Position numbers and translations under genes: made by a program. DNA of 52,035 nucleotides from an uncultured Crocinitomix sp. (lineage in GTDB: Bacteria > Bacteroidota > Bacteroidia > Flavobacteriales_D > Crocinitomicaceae). The stretch's first letter is position 1; each line of letters opens with the position of its first letter. Where the stretch lies: NCBI GenBank assembly GCA_937139035.1, contig CAKZPK010000519.1, forward strand, positions 1-52,035. Direction: 5' to 3'. Of the stretch, positions 8,165-17,344 are shown one piece after another. The notes under the pieces were generated by a model. It ran no database searches. It was not told where the DNA came from and saw only the letters and a program-made list of their open reading frames with translations.

Positions 8165-8575
8165 TTACTTTTTTTCGTCTTCTACGCTATAATTGCTTAA
8201 AAGTCTGACCAAAAAGAGTGTCTCTAAAAGCAGAACAGGAAAGAAAACTGCAAAAAATTGCATAATCATAGGTCTGCTGGTTGCATCTTTATAAATAAAC
8301 CAAGGAAAAAGGAAAATTAATGAGGCTACCATTTTTACAATCGTGTAAAACATAAAGGTATTCACCATTGACTGATTATCCTTTTGGTATCTTTTTACAA
8401 TATAAAATAAGCCCAACGCCGTTATCGGAATTAAAAAGACATAAATTTTCCAGGGTTGCGCCTCAGAATAGATTGACGGCAATTTATTGGTAAGCAATAA
8501 ATAATGTGTTATTGCAACAATTATAAAAAAGACAACGAAACGTAGAATTTGATTTCTTAAAAACGATTTATTCAT
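8165..8575 (-). CDS. Four-helix membrane protein of the atp operon, unknown function
   Basis: 136 residues from the ATG at 8575; a GTG two codons upstream is possible but less likely. Four hydrophobic segments (roughly 11-28, 44-59, 74-94, 102-122) are separated by short basic loops, and the C terminus is acidic (SVEDEKK). I do not recognise a named family. Its place between the AtpZ-like gene (8-bp overlap) and atpB matches the usual slot of AtpI/AtpZ helper proteins in other phyla, so a role in assembly of the c-ring or in ion supply to Fo is a reasonable guess from context only. Confidence 0.75.
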   Translation of the reverse strand: MNKSFLRNQILRFVVFFIIVAITHYLLLTNKLPSIYSEAQPWKIYVFLIPITALGLFYIVKRYQKDNQSMVNTFMFYTIVKMVASLIFLFPWFIYKDATSRPMIMQFFAVFFPVLLLETLFLVRLLSNYSVEDEKK

Positions 8576-8783
8576 CCTCACTTAATTTTTTAGCTGCTCT
8601 TATCAACAAATATAGTGAGGCTCCTACTCCAATTAACGAAAATACAATTGCCCAAATAGGCTTTTCATTTTGCATATAATTATCTAAAGCACTTCCGCCC
8701 CAAGCTCCTCCACCAATAGCAACACCCATTTGAACTGCCATAGATGAAAAAACGATATAAGGGTTTTTATTGGATTTACTCAA
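8568..8783 (-). CDS. AtpZ/AtpI-like Fo assembly protein
   Basis: 71 residues with two membrane helices: a glycine-rich first helix (MAVQMGVAIGGGAWGGSALD) and a second (WAIVFSLIGVGASLYLLIRAA), followed by a charged tail KKLSEDE. This is the pattern of the AtpZ/AtpI (F0F1-ATPase subunit, putative) family, whose members are encoded at the head of atp operons and are linked to c-ring assembly or cation transport. It overlaps the next gene by 8 bp and follows the bactofilin gene by 79 bp. The family call rests on the two-helix pattern and the locus. Confidence 0.85.
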   Translation of the reverse strand: MSKSNKNPYIVFSSMAVQMGVAIGGGAWGGSALDNYMQNEKPIWAIVFSLIGVGASLYLLIRAAKKLSEDE

Positions 8784-8862
8784 TGTTGATTTTTTAATTA
8801 TACAACCTTTGGATAAATGAACACATCATCCAAAATAGAATTTCAGAACTGTAGACTTACTG

Positions 8863-9288
8863 TTAGTATACGACCTCAGAATCAGGCTCACCAATTTTTG
8901 CTGTCTCAGCAATTAATGGCGCCTCGTTTTTTTCAATGTAATTGCAAACACCACTAAACTCACAACCTATTTCCATTCCAATTTGGTTTGTAGTAATGTT
9001 ACCTTGGATTTTGGCAGTTGATTTAATGTTTAAAAGTCCATCCACAATAATATTTCCAACCATTTCACCTTCAATATCAGCGTTAGAGCATTTAACATCT
9101 CCCTCTACTCGTCCATTTGGACCGATCACCAACTTACCTAAAGTGTCTAATGACCCCACCAACTTCCCATCAATTCGAAAGTTGCTATCTGCTTTAATAT
9201 CTCCTTTAATAAAAGTACCCTCTACTAACCGATTTAATTTATCGGGTGAGTTTGATACATCTACTTTTCCATTTCCTCCTTTAAACAT
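8863..9288 (-). CDS. Bactofilin (polymer-forming cytoskeletal protein)
   Basis: 141 residues. The central part (about 20-115) has the bactofilin repeat pattern: short turns such as IKGDIKADSNFRIDGKLVGS, GRVEGDVKCSNADIEGEMVG and AKIQGNITTNQIGME, which build a right-handed beta-helix. Bactofilins polymerise into filaments without nucleotides and scaffold wall or shape machinery at the membrane. The terminal tails are short and disordered, as usual. It is the first gene before the AtpZ-like gene and the atp operon, an arrangement I associate with Bacteroidota. The specific role in this cell is unknown. Confidence 0.93.
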   Translation of the reverse strand: MFKGGNGKVDVSNSPDKLNRLVEGTFIKGDIKADSNFRIDGKLVGSLDTLGKLVIGPNGRVEGDVKCSNADIEGEMVGNIIVDGLLNIKSTAKIQGNITTNQIGMEIGCEFSGVCNYIEKNEAPLIAETAKIGEPDSEVVY

Positions 9289-9501
9289 CTCTTTCTTTTT
9301 TATTGTGGCTATAAAGATACGAACAATGATTCAATGTTGCAATGAGTTAATGTTTTAATGATTGAATGGTAAAGTGGGTTAAGGCTTTAATGGCTGAACC
9401 TTAGTGCTGGTAAAGAAATATCGCGAATCTAAAGTTGTTTTCAAAACCGATTTATTGATTCAGAGGCTCAATAATAAGATGACCTAGTTATTGTGTCTTA
9501 A

Positions 9502-10794
9502 TTATTCTTTAATCTCAATTTCAATACTCTCAATTTTAGAATCAGTTACTTCAATAACGGTAAAAATCAACTTATCCGTTTCAAAAGATTCTTTGGGCTT
9601 TGGAATTTCCTCTAAATGAGAAATAACGTAACCTGCTAAGGTTTCATACTCGTCACTTTGTTCAAGAGGAAGGCCGTGTTGCTGAATGAGGTGGTCAATT
9701 TCTGTGCGGCCAGAAAAAAGAAATTTATTCTCGTCTAATTGCTTTTCAAATGCCTCATTAATATCATGTTCATCCTCAATCTCACCAAATATCTCCTCAA
9801 TAATATCTTCAACCGTAATAATACCAGATGTACCGCCAAACTCATCAACCACCACTACGATATTACGTTTATTTTTAGAAAATTGCTTCAGGAGTTCTTT
9901 TGCCAAAATCGCTTCAGGGACAACTCCTATTGGCAACATTACATTTTTAATATAATCTGGTTTATTAAACAATTCGTAGGCATGTACATAACCGATAATA
10001 TTATCAATAGTGTCCCGATAAACTAAGATTTTTGAAAGACCAGTAGCAATGAACTTTTCTTTAAGCTCTAAGATATCATCTTCAATATTACAAGCCACAA
10101 TTTCTGTACGTGGAATAAGACAATCACGCGCTTTTATTTTAGAGAATTCAAGTGCATTATTTAAAATTTGAATTTCATTCTCCATATGCGCGTCCTCTTC
10201 TATTCGCTCATTCAAATCACGGACATAATGGTCTAAATCTATTTTTGTAAAAACTTGTTGTGAATCAGCAATGTCAGTTTTCATCAATTTCAAAAAGAGG
10301 TTTGAAAAAAACATTACAATTAATACACCACCAAAAAAGACCCAATAAATGATGAAAAGTGGAATAGCCGCCACGGACAATATACCGTTGGGGTTAATTC
10401 TGAAAATGGCTTTTGGCAAGAACTCGGCAGTAATTAAAACAATTAAAGTTGAGATCACTGTTTGGATCAATAGAATAACCGCCGCATAATTACCACTCAC
10501 CTCTATTCCCGCTTCTAAATCTTGCGCCACGCCAAATAAAGATTCAAGCGGTGGACCTAAGAAAAGCCCCATATAAATACCATAAATCACCAAGGAAATA
10601 TTATTCCCAAGCAACATAGCACTTATAAAGTTAGAGGTGTTTTTAACAAAAAAAGCTAAAATTCGACCAGAAGTAGTTCCTGTTTTATTGTCCAACTCAA
10701 TTTTAAGCCTATTTGCAGAAACAAAGGCAATTTCCATTCCTGAAAAAAAAGCGGAACACAATAAAGTAATTATGATGACAATCCAAATTGTCAT
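9502..10794 (-). CDS. CNNM/CorC-type membrane protein with CBS pair (hemolysin-family)
   Basis: 430 residues in the family order: DUF21/CNNM membrane domain (1-170, starting IIITLLCSAFFSGMEIAFVSANR), a CBS pair (about 205-330, with IPRTEIVA and VVVVDEFGGTSGIITVEDIIEEIFGEIEDEHD) and a CorC/HlyC C-terminal domain (345-430). Relatives include CorC/YfjD-like magnesium exporters, and in gliding Flavobacteria the GldE protein. The sequence alone does not decide between a general Mg2+/Co2+ transporter and GldE. The gene stands alone between the bactofilin and purD genes. The label hemolysin is historical. Confidence 0.9.
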   Translation of the reverse strand: MTIWIVIIITLLCSAFFSGMEIAFVSANRLKIELDNKTGTTSGRILAFFVKNTSNFISAMLLGNNISLVIYGIYMGLFLGPPLESLFGVAQDLEAGIEVSGNYAAVILLIQTVISTLIVLITAEFLPKAIFRINPNGILSVAAIPLFIIYWVFFGGVLIVMFFSNLFLKLMKTDIADSQQVFTKIDLDHYVRDLNERIEEDAHMENEIQILNNALEFSKIKARDCLIPRTEIVACNIEDDILELKEKFIATGLSKILVYRDTIDNIIGYVHAYELFNKPDYIKNVMLPIGVVPEAILAKELLKQFSKNKRNIVVVVDEFGGTSGIITVEDIIEEIFGEIEDEHDINEAFEKQLDENKFLFSGRTEIDHLIQQHGLPLEQSDEYETLAGYVISHLEEIPKPKESFETDKLIFTVIEVTDSKIESIEIEIKE

Positions 10795-10925
10795 TGCGTG
10801 TCAGGATCCATTTAAATTTTTATCTCAAACGAATATAAGGAATTATTTGATGTTGGCTTATTAAATTTTAATTTCTGCATGAATAGCACAGTCTATAATT
10901 TAAATCCGAAATCACCTCAACGTCT

Positions 10926-12212
10926 TTATTTTTTCTCTTCAATAATATCGTGACCAATATCCTTACGATAATAAGCATTGTCAAAATTGATTTTTGCAAC
11001 GTTATCGTAAGTTGTTTTTAGTGCCTTTTCTTTGTTTTTACCATAAGACGTTACACTTAGCACACGCCCACCTGCAGTTAAAACAGTTGGACCATCCTTT
11101 TTTGTTCCAGCATGAAACACAATAGAATCATGAATGCCGTTTAGTCCAGAAATTGATTTTTCTTTTTCGTAAGCATTTGGATAACCTCCAGAAACCATCA
11201 TTACTGTAGTTGCAGTACGATCGTCAAATTCTACATCTCTTTCAGAAAGTGTTCTTGTTGCAACACCTTCAAACAATTCTAATATATCAGACTTAAGGCG
11301 TGGAATAACAACCTCTGTCTCAGGATCACCCATTCGGCAATTGTACTCAATTACGAAAGGGTCATTTTTCACATTAATTAAACCAAAAAAGATGACACCT
11401 TGATAATCAATACCGTCTTTAATCAACCCTTTAACTGTTGGAATAATCACTTGATTCTCCACTTTATCCATGAATCCTTTCTTGGCAAATGGCACAGGTG
11501 AAACTGCTCCCATTCCTCCAGTATTCAATCCTGTATCTCCTTCTCCAATTCTTTTATAATCCTTCGCTTCAGGTAATTTCTTGTATGACTTACCATCTGT
11601 TACAACAAATACTGAAAGCTCGATTCCGTCCAAAAACTCTTCAATAACAACACGAGAAGATGCATCACCAAATTTAGCATCACTTAACATGCTTTTTAAC
11701 TCGGCTTTTGCTTCAGGTAAATTATCTAAAATCAACACCCCCTTACCAGCAGCTAATCCATCAGCTTTAAGAACGTAAGGCGGTTTTAGAGATTCTAAAA
11801 AAGTATAACCATTCTCTAAGGTATCTTTTGTAAATGTTTGATATTTGGCCGTAGGAATATTGTGCCTTTTCATAAATTTCTTTGAAAAGTCTTTACTTCC
11901 TTCTAATTGCGCGGCCTCTTTGTTAGGTCCAATAATAGCAATATGCTTAATTTGATCATCTGCTAAAAAATAATCATGAATTCCATTCACTAGAGGTCCT
12001 TCAGGCCCTACAAATACAAAATCCATTTTCTCTTTTAAGCAAAGTGCTTTAATTCCTTCAAAGTCATCAACTGCAAGGTCAACATTAGTGCCTTCTTGTC
12101 CAGTACCTGCGTTACCGGGAGCTATAAATAACTTATCAATCTGAGAGCTTTGTGCAATTTTCCATGCAATTGCGTGTTCTCTACCACCTGAACCTAATAC
12201 CAGTACATTCAT
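10926..12212 (-). CDS. purD: Phosphoribosylamine-glycine ligase
   Basis: 428 residues. It starts with MNVLVLGSGGREHAIAWK, the N-domain fingerprint of GAR synthetase, continues into an ATP-grasp domain with KADGLAAGKGVLI (about 150-162), and has NCRMGDPETEVVIPRL near 290-305. It joins 5-phosphoribosylamine and glycine with ATP to give GAR, the second step of purine synthesis. It is a single gene; an exact TAACTTTG -7 box lies 18 bp ahead of the ATG. Length is normal. Confidence 0.97.
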   Translation of the reverse strand: MNVLVLGSGGREHAIAWKIAQSSQIDKLFIAPGNAGTGQEGTNVDLAVDDFEGIKALCLKEKMDFVFVGPEGPLVNGIHDYFLADDQIKHIAIIGPNKEAAQLEGSKDFSKKFMKRHNIPTAKYQTFTKDTLENGYTFLESLKPPYVLKADGLAAGKGVLILDNLPEAKAELKSMLSDAKFGDASSRVVIEEFLDGIELSVFVVTDGKSYKKLPEAKDYKRIGEGDTGLNTGGMGAVSPVPFAKKGFMDKVENQVIIPTVKGLIKDGIDYQGVIFFGLINVKNDPFVIEYNCRMGDPETEVVIPRLKSDILELFEGVATRTLSERDVEFDDRTATTVMMVSGGYPNAYEKEKSISGLNGIHDSIVFHAGTKKDGPTVLTAGGRVLSVTSYGKNKEKALKTTYDNVAKINFDNAYYRKDIGHDIIEEKK

Positions 12213-12229
12213 TTGTCAATCGTTTTTTG

Positions 12230-12237
12230 CAAAGTTA
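12230..12237 (-). promoter_or_regulatory. -7 box of the purD promoter
   Basis: The minus strand reads TAACTTTG, matching TAnnTTTG exactly, 18 bp before the purD start. I do not see a clear TTTG at the -33 position. There is no purine riboswitch signature in the short leader. Confidence 0.45.
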
Positions 12238-12391
12238 CATTTTGGGACGGGTTAATGGGAAGAATCTTATTAACAATTAGAATTATTTTTCAGCTTATTT
12301 GAGACATAATTTCCCATTAGATCCGTTTTAATGCTCCAAATCAATTTTTCTTGCTGTAAAATAATTTGATTAACAGCTCGTTATAAAAACT

Positions 12392-13132
12392 ATGAAAAAG
12401 AGCATAACATTAGCCCTAATTATTGGATTATCACCTTTCTGTCAGGCTCAGGAATCAAACAATGATATTAGTGTAAAATTCAGCCAATCATTCAACCGAC
12501 TTAACGAGTCCAAATTTGGATTAGAATATCGCAGAAGTGTTAGCGAAAATTTTAAAGTTAAACTTGGAACTGATTATGGTAAAGGAGATAAAAGTATTTG
12601 GTTAGGTAATTCGATCTTATTTGGATCAGACTCTACCATTATCTACCGAGAACTTGCAGCATTTACTAAAAGCTACTCTTTTTATGCAGGTGTTGACTAT
12701 GAAGGAATAGATTATTTAAGTTTTGGTGCATCATTGGTTTTAGGAACGAGTCAAACCTTACTTGGTGCATACGATCGTGGGGCACGTTATGATACAGAGC
12801 AAAAAGACTGGGTAAACTGCATTGAATGTGTGTATGATTACCATGAAGCAGAATTACCTCCTGTTCAGAATGGTAGTTATAGCAATTGGCAATATGCCAG
12901 CGCCATAAAGAGCACGAATTATCTATTTTACGGAATAAGCCTGCGTGCAGCAATACGAATCCCCATAAAAGATCGATTTGAAATAACAAGTGGCTACGAA
13001 CCTTCGTTTATAAGAAGCAGTGAAGTCAATGTTGTTGAATACCAACCACTAGAAGACACTTATAGTGGAAACGCGAGTGCTTTTAACACATTTACACACA
13101 CAGCAACAGTTGCTGTACGTTATAAGTTTTAA
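12392..13132 (+). CDS. Secreted outer-membrane beta-barrel-like protein, unknown function
   Basis: 246 residues. A clear signal peptide (MKKSITLALIIGLSPFCQAQ, cleaved after about 20) is followed by alternating polar/aromatic strands (FGLEYRRSVSENFKVKLGTDYG, YFYAGVDYEGIDYLSFGASLVLG) and ends in aromatic-terminated VAVRYKF, the C-terminal signal of outer-membrane barrels. Two cysteines (NCIECVYDYHEAE) could form a disulfide in a loop. The family is not recognised. It stands alone, divergent from purD and convergent with the methyltransferase gene. It is structurally similar in kind to the protein at 31707-32360, with no clear sequence similarity. Confidence 0.72.
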   Translation: MKKSITLALIIGLSPFCQAQESNNDISVKFSQSFNRLNESKFGLEYRRSVSENFKVKLGTDYGKGDKSIWLGNSILFGSDSTIIYRELAAFTKSYSFYAGVDYEGIDYLSFGASLVLGTSQTLLGAYDRGARYDTEQKDWVNCIECVYDYHEAELPPVQNGSYSNWQYASAIKSTNYLFYGISLRAAIRIPIKDRFEITSGYEPSFIRSSEVNVVEYQPLEDTYSGNASAFNTFTHTATVAVRYKF

Positions 13133-13139
13133 TTATTGG

Positions 13140-13176
13140 CTATGATTGCGGTTCAATAAATTCCCAATCCCATTTC
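13140..13176 (-). pseudogene. Stray second copy of the methyltransferase gene's 3' end
   Basis: Just beyond the stop codon of the FkbM-like gene, the minus strand encodes PKWDWEFIEPQS and a TAG stop, in another frame. The real gene ends IKDWEFIEPQS. About 30 bases match closely. This is either a small end-duplication or the last trace of a tandem paralogue. Confidence 0.6.
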
Positions 13177-13195
13177 GGCAAACTCAATGAGCGCT

Positions 13196-14059
13196 TCAGG
13201 ATTGCGGCTCTATAAATTCCCAATCCTTAATTGGTTCGAAGCGTGCCCAAGATTCCTTGACAGAAGGATGCGTTAGCACTGATTCAACTGAAACCTCCGG
13301 AATTTCTTCATCAGCCATGCCATTTTTAACAAAAATGAAATTAAAACCTAGTTCATTAGCACCAACAAGTCTATACCCTTTCTTCTTTGCTAAGCCAACC
13401 ATTGCTTTTGGTGACGCCCCATGATAAACCGGATGCTTACCTGGAAAGAAGTAATTGGCGTCATAAGGCACAACGATATTTCGCATACCAAACTCAACAT
13501 GTGTTTCAATAATAACGACATTAGGACTCACAGTTTCCAGTGCATTCCAAACCCAATAATCATTTCCATCAATGTCAATTGACAATACATCAATATCTCC
13601 ACTAAGGCCAGCTTCAGTTACTAGGGCGTTAATGTTTTCTGCAGTTACTTTTGCACATTTGAATTTAGGCGCATACATCCAAGGGTGAGGATATTTACCA
13701 TAAAATCGCTCCCCTCTTTTAATACTTTTTGGATTTCCATCTAAAAACAACCCATGGTAACCATGATTAAGCGCCAAATTTGCACAATTGCTATTGATAC
13801 CGTCATCTGAACCTATCTCAACAAATGTTTTGTTTTGCATGCCAATTACAGACAGAATAAACAAGAGTTTTCCATCTTCTTCATATTGCGAAAAAACACG
13901 AAAACCAGTATCATCAATCTTTGGGAGCATTCCTTTTTTATGCCATTGTTGATATTTAAGAAAAAGTTCGCGTTGGCTGATTTGAACCTGAGCGGAAAAC
14001 CGATCTCTCACTTTTAATATATACAGCCGACTTTTTAAAAAATCTTTGATTAATCCCAT
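13196..14059 (-). CDS. FkbM-like SAM-dependent methyltransferase
   Basis: 287 residues from the ATG at 14059, which has AGGA four bases upstream; a longer frame would start with TTG inside the previous gene. The Rossmann motifs are clear: FVEIGSDDGINSNC (SAM-binding loop, about 83-96), LFLDGNPKSI (acidic ribose-binding strand), and DVLSIDIDGNDYWVWNAL (motif with DxD, about 158-175). FkbM-type enzymes O-methylate sugars or small molecules. It follows the Ig-like lipoprotein by 4 bp in an operon with a methionine sulfoxide reductase. The substrate is unknown. A fragment duplicating its end lies just downstream. Confidence 0.8.
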   Translation of the reverse strand: MGLIKDFLKSRLYILKVRDRFSAQVQISQRELFLKYQQWHKKGMLPKIDDTGFRVFSQYEEDGKLLFILSVIGMQNKTFVEIGSDDGINSNCANLALNHGYHGLFLDGNPKSIKRGERFYGKYPHPWMYAPKFKCAKVTAENINALVTEAGLSGDIDVLSIDIDGNDYWVWNALETVSPNVVIIETHVEFGMRNIVVPYDANYFFPGKHPVYHGASPKAMVGLAKKKGYRLVGANELGFNFIFVKNGMADEEIPEVSVESVLTHPSVKESWARFEPIKDWEFIEPQS

Positions 14060-14063
14060 TTTC

Positions 14064-15662
14064 CTAATTTTCAATAATCCAATCTACCTCTTTTTCCCAC
14101 CTTGATTTGACATCAATTAACTCTTTATTATAAATCACCTTTTCTGGCAACCTTTTATCTTTCAATGATCCTGTTGTCCATTCTTTATCATTGTTATCGT
14201 CAAAGATAAGACGGATTTGATACTTCCCTGGAATAAGCTCTGTGAAGATTAATTTTTGCTCAAAAACCTTTAATGAAACCACCTCATTCTCCTTATTCAA
14301 AAGTTCAACAAATGTTGGCTGATTAAAAACTGTATCTATATTCAAAATCAATGACCCGAAATAATCTGCCTCTAAAAGTTCTATAGTTATCCAAGTTTCT
14401 TTTTGAACGGTATTTAAGAATTTAGAGGTTGCCGCAAGTGAATCAACTTTAACAAACCGCGTGCGCGTATCAAGAGAGTCAAACACCAACGATCGTAAAT
14501 TTTCAACCTTATACAACACCGCTTCTAGCTCAACAGAATCTTTATCCATAAAGTGAATAAAGCCCTCTTGAATCTGGTCATAAGGCTCAGAACTAATTAA
14601 AGTGAATTGCTCATTTGGCAATAAGTTACTTGCTTTTAAATTATTTGTTAATACTAAACCAGCGACAGCATTTTTTTCAGGAACACCTTTAAACAAAGGC
14701 TTGATTGTGTCAATTTCTCCATTAAGATTTATAAAGAACTGCATTCTTCCTGCAGGATTTTTCTCTAACCAATACACCAACGAATCTTTGGAACCAGTAT
14801 CCTCTTGCTGAAGATCCATTAAGTCACTAGATACCTCAAATTTTTCAGGAGGATTATTAAAGATGAACACCAAACGTCCAGGGTATTGAAATTTAGTTGT
14901 TATTAATTTAGACTCTCCCACGTCTGGACGGTAAACTCGCAAATCAACACTTTCATTATCAACCCCAATCACCAATGTGTCCAACATTGTAAACGCCCTT
15001 TTTTCCAAAGGCTCTAATTTCAAGTTCCTGTTTTGATCTTCAATGGCAAAAATCACATATTTCCCCTCTTTCAAATAATTCATTTGAAAATTACCTGTTC
15101 TATCCGATTGTGTAATATAAGTTGGGCGTACTTTAAACGGAATAGAATCATATTGGCAATCAATATTCGCTTCATAGAGCCCTACTAAAAATCCCTCAGC
15201 ACCTTTATTGGTAAACGCATCTGTTACTTTTCCGCTTAGCGACAGTGAATCTATATAATCTCCAGTTGAAAAGACATATTGAAAAATAGAATCATTTTTC
15301 TCTGTAATATCAGTTACGGCGTGATTAAAGCTAATGGTATAAGTAGTGTTTTCCTCCAATTTTTCTTTAAAGAGAAAACTCAATTTTTTATTTTTAACTA
15401 AAATATCAGGTTTGTTCTTGAGCTGTGGTGTAATTATAATATTGTCATTGGGATTATTCAATGCTATGTATTCAGAAAATTTGAGCACAATTTCGTATCC
15501 ATCAAAATTGGTTTGGCCATTTTGAGGATAAGTTCCTGATGAATCGATCCGCGGCGCAAAGGCATCCTTTTCACCACCTTGTAATGGATTGATTTGTGCA
15601 CAACTTATAAAGAATAAGCCGAGTAGGAAATAACCGTAATATTTTAAGTGCTTACTTTTCAT
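14064..15662 (-). CDS. Ig-like domain lipoprotein
   Basis: 532 residues. A lipoprotein signal peptide has its lipobox at LFFISC (Cys21), followed by AQINPLQGGEKDAFAPRIDSS, a start I associate with the Bacteroidota Ig-like domain lipoproteins. Residues about 35-130 form an SbsA-type (Big_5) Ig fold (GYEIVLKFSEYIALNNPNDNIIITP...). The next part (150-215) resembles a carboxypeptidase-regulatory-like fold (LSGKVTDAFTNKGAEGFLVGLYEAN), and the C-terminal part contains beta-rich modules. The protein is probably anchored in the outer membrane. It lies in an operon: 3 bp after the sulfoxide reductase gene and 4 bp before the methyltransferase. Function unknown. Confidence 0.85.
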   Translation of the reverse strand: MKSKHLKYYGYFLLGLFFISCAQINPLQGGEKDAFAPRIDSSGTYPQNGQTNFDGYEIVLKFSEYIALNNPNDNIIITPQLKNKPDILVKNKKLSFLFKEKLEENTTYTISFNHAVTDITEKNDSIFQYVFSTGDYIDSLSLSGKVTDAFTNKGAEGFLVGLYEANIDCQYDSIPFKVRPTYITQSDRTGNFQMNYLKEGKYVIFAIEDQNRNLKLEPLEKRAFTMLDTLVIGVDNESVDLRVYRPDVGESKLITTKFQYPGRLVFIFNNPPEKFEVSSDLMDLQQEDTGSKDSLVYWLEKNPAGRMQFFINLNGEIDTIKPLFKGVPEKNAVAGLVLTNNLKASNLLPNEQFTLISSEPYDQIQEGFIHFMDKDSVELEAVLYKVENLRSLVFDSLDTRTRFVKVDSLAATSKFLNTVQKETWITIELLEADYFGSLILNIDTVFNQPTFVELLNKENEVVSLKVFEQKLIFTELIPGKYQIRLIFDDNNDKEWTTGSLKDKRLPEKVIYNKELIDVKSRWEKEVDWIIEN

Positions 15663-15665
15663 GTA

Positions 15666-16145
15666 CTAAAATCGGTCTGCAATGAATACAGCCAATTCAG
15701 TTAAATATTTTTGATCAATATCGTTAAAGTCATCTAACTTGTCACTATCAACGTCAAGTACTGAACGCACTTGCCCCTGGTTTATTATAGGAACAACAAT
15801 TTCTGACTGACTTGCAGCACTGCAGGCAATGTGTCCTGGAAAGTTATTTACATCTGGTACAATTAAAGTTTCTCCATTTTGCCAAACCGTTCCACATACT
15901 CCGCGCCCTTTCGCTATTCGAGTGCAAGCTATATCTCCTTGGAATGGCCCTAGCACCAACTCATCATCTTTAACAAAATAAAAACCAACCCAAAAAAAAC
16001 CAAAAGTTTGTCTTAATGCCGCAGCAATATTGGCACAATTCGCAACCAAATCTGGCTCATCTTCAATCAGTGCTTTGATTTGAGGAATCAAAGTTTGATA
16101 CTTCTGCTCACGTGTTTCTCCGTCAAGGATTAATTCATCCGCCAT
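15666..16145 (-). CDS. msrC: Free methionine-(R)-sulfoxide reductase (GAF domain)
   Basis: 159 residues, a single GAF domain. Three cysteines at 74, 84 and 108 (DIACTRI, GRGVCGTVW, GHIACSAAS) have exactly the 10- and 24-residue spacing of Cys84, Cys94 and Cys118 in the E. coli enzyme, and FPGHIAC and SEIVVPI are family signatures. The enzyme reduces free Met-R-sulfoxide with thioredoxin as electron donor. It is the first gene of a tight three-gene unit. Cys84 here corresponds to the central resolving residue of the family by position; roles of the individual cysteines are from family knowledge. Confidence 0.93.
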   Translation of the reverse strand: MADELILDGETREQKYQTLIPQIKALIEDEPDLVANCANIAAALRQTFGFFWVGFYFVKDDELVLGPFQGDIACTRIAKGRGVCGTVWQNGETLIVPDVNNFPGHIACSAASQSEIVVPIINQGQVRSVLDVDSDKLDDFNDIDQKYLTELAVFIADRF

Positions 16146-16212
16146 AAGTTAATTTTGAGCAAAAATAGAGTTTTTGGAAAGAATTGGCTTTGAATGCACT
16201 TACAAAATATGC

Positions 16213-17337
16213 TTAGGAGGAAAACAATTCTGCAGAAATAGCATCTGCAATGTATTTACCTCCATTTGTTAAGGTGTAAACATTTCCGTTTTTTTGAACA
16301 TCTCCATTTGCAAGGAATTCGTTTAGAATTGGTAATGCATCAGCTGTCATTTTTGGTGAAATGGCTTCTAAATCTGCTAATGCAATCCCCCATTTGGTTC
16401 GTAAACGAGTTAATATATACTCATTGAACTGATCTTGAGTTGACAAGGTTTCTTGCTCATTAAATTGCTCGTTTTTACTAATGAGTTGTGAATATCTTGG
16501 GTTACTCGCCACGTTCCAACTTCGCTCGGCACCATTAAAAGAATGTGCAGACGGCCCAACACCCAAATATCGTTCTCCTAACCAATAGGCAGAATTATGT
16601 TTTGAAATAAAAGACGGTTTTGCAAAATTTGAAATTTCATATTGCTCAAAACCATTCTCTGCCATGGTATCCATTAAATATTGAAATTGTAATAAGCTAG
16701 CTTGATCCTCATATGGTTTGAGTTTTCCTTTTTTTTGCCAATTACCAAAAACAGTGTTTTCTTCAATCGTCAAACAATAAGCCGAAAGGTGTGGCACTTC
16801 CAACTCAATCATTTGTTGCAATTGTTTTTTCCACAGTTTCATATCCGTTCTTGGAACACCATAAATCAAATCAATTGTAATATTCTCAAACCCGCAAGCT
16901 TTGGCCAAAACAACTGACTCCACCGCCTGGGAAGAATTGTGCGCCCGATTCATGAATGTCAATACATCATTATCAAATGATTGAATTCCGATACTTAACC
17001 GGTTAACACCTAAAGCATGCAAGCCTTTAAGCTTTTCTTCATCAAGATCATCAGGATTACACTCAAGCGTAATTTCGCAATTAGGGTCAATTTTATAGTT
17101 GTTTTGAATTGTTTCGAGCAATTCTTGAATTAAGTGCAGTTCTAAAACACTCGGCGTTCCTCCACCAAAATAAATAGTTGCTACATTATCATCTCCAATA
17201 TAATCTTGTCGAATGACTAGTTCTTTACAGATAGCATCAACCAATGACACTCTATTTTTAAGTTGAACCGAGAAGTGAAAATCACAATAGTGACATTTTA
17301 CCTTGCAAAAAGGTACGTGCACATAGATGCCTGCCAT
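16213..17337 (-). CDS. hemW: Radical SAM heme chaperone HemW
   Basis: 374 residues. The radical-SAM cluster motif CxxxCxxC is Cys11, Cys15, Cys18 in HVPFCKVKCHYCDF. Note that HemW carries an extra residue pattern CHYCDF, which separates it from true coproporphyrinogen dehydrogenase HemN. Further family motifs are YFGGGTPS (about 57-64), NRLSIGIQSF and DLIYGVPRT; the HemW C-terminal domain is present. It hands heme to respiratory targets in the cytoplasm. It lies 7 bp downstream of the peptide-binding lipoprotein gene. Confidence 0.95.
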   Translation of the reverse strand: MAGIYVHVPFCKVKCHYCDFHFSVQLKNRVSLVDAICKELVIRQDYIGDDNVATIYFGGGTPSVLELHLIQELLETIQNNYKIDPNCEITLECNPDDLDEEKLKGLHALGVNRLSIGIQSFDNDVLTFMNRAHNSSQAVESVVLAKACGFENITIDLIYGVPRTDMKLWKKQLQQMIELEVPHLSAYCLTIEENTVFGNWQKKGKLKPYEDQASLLQFQYLMDTMAENGFEQYEISNFAKPSFISKHNSAYWLGERYLGVGPSAHSFNGAERSWNVASNPRYSQLISKNEQFNEQETLSTQDQFNEYILTRLRTKWGIALADLEAISPKMTADALPILNEFLANGDVQKNGNVYTLTNGGKYIADAISAELFSS

Positions 17338-17344
17338 TTAGGAA

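Noticed and set aside
12666-12989. Antisense 107-codon frame in the beta-barrel gene
   Set aside because: A shadow of the real gene on the plus strand, which has a clear signal peptide.
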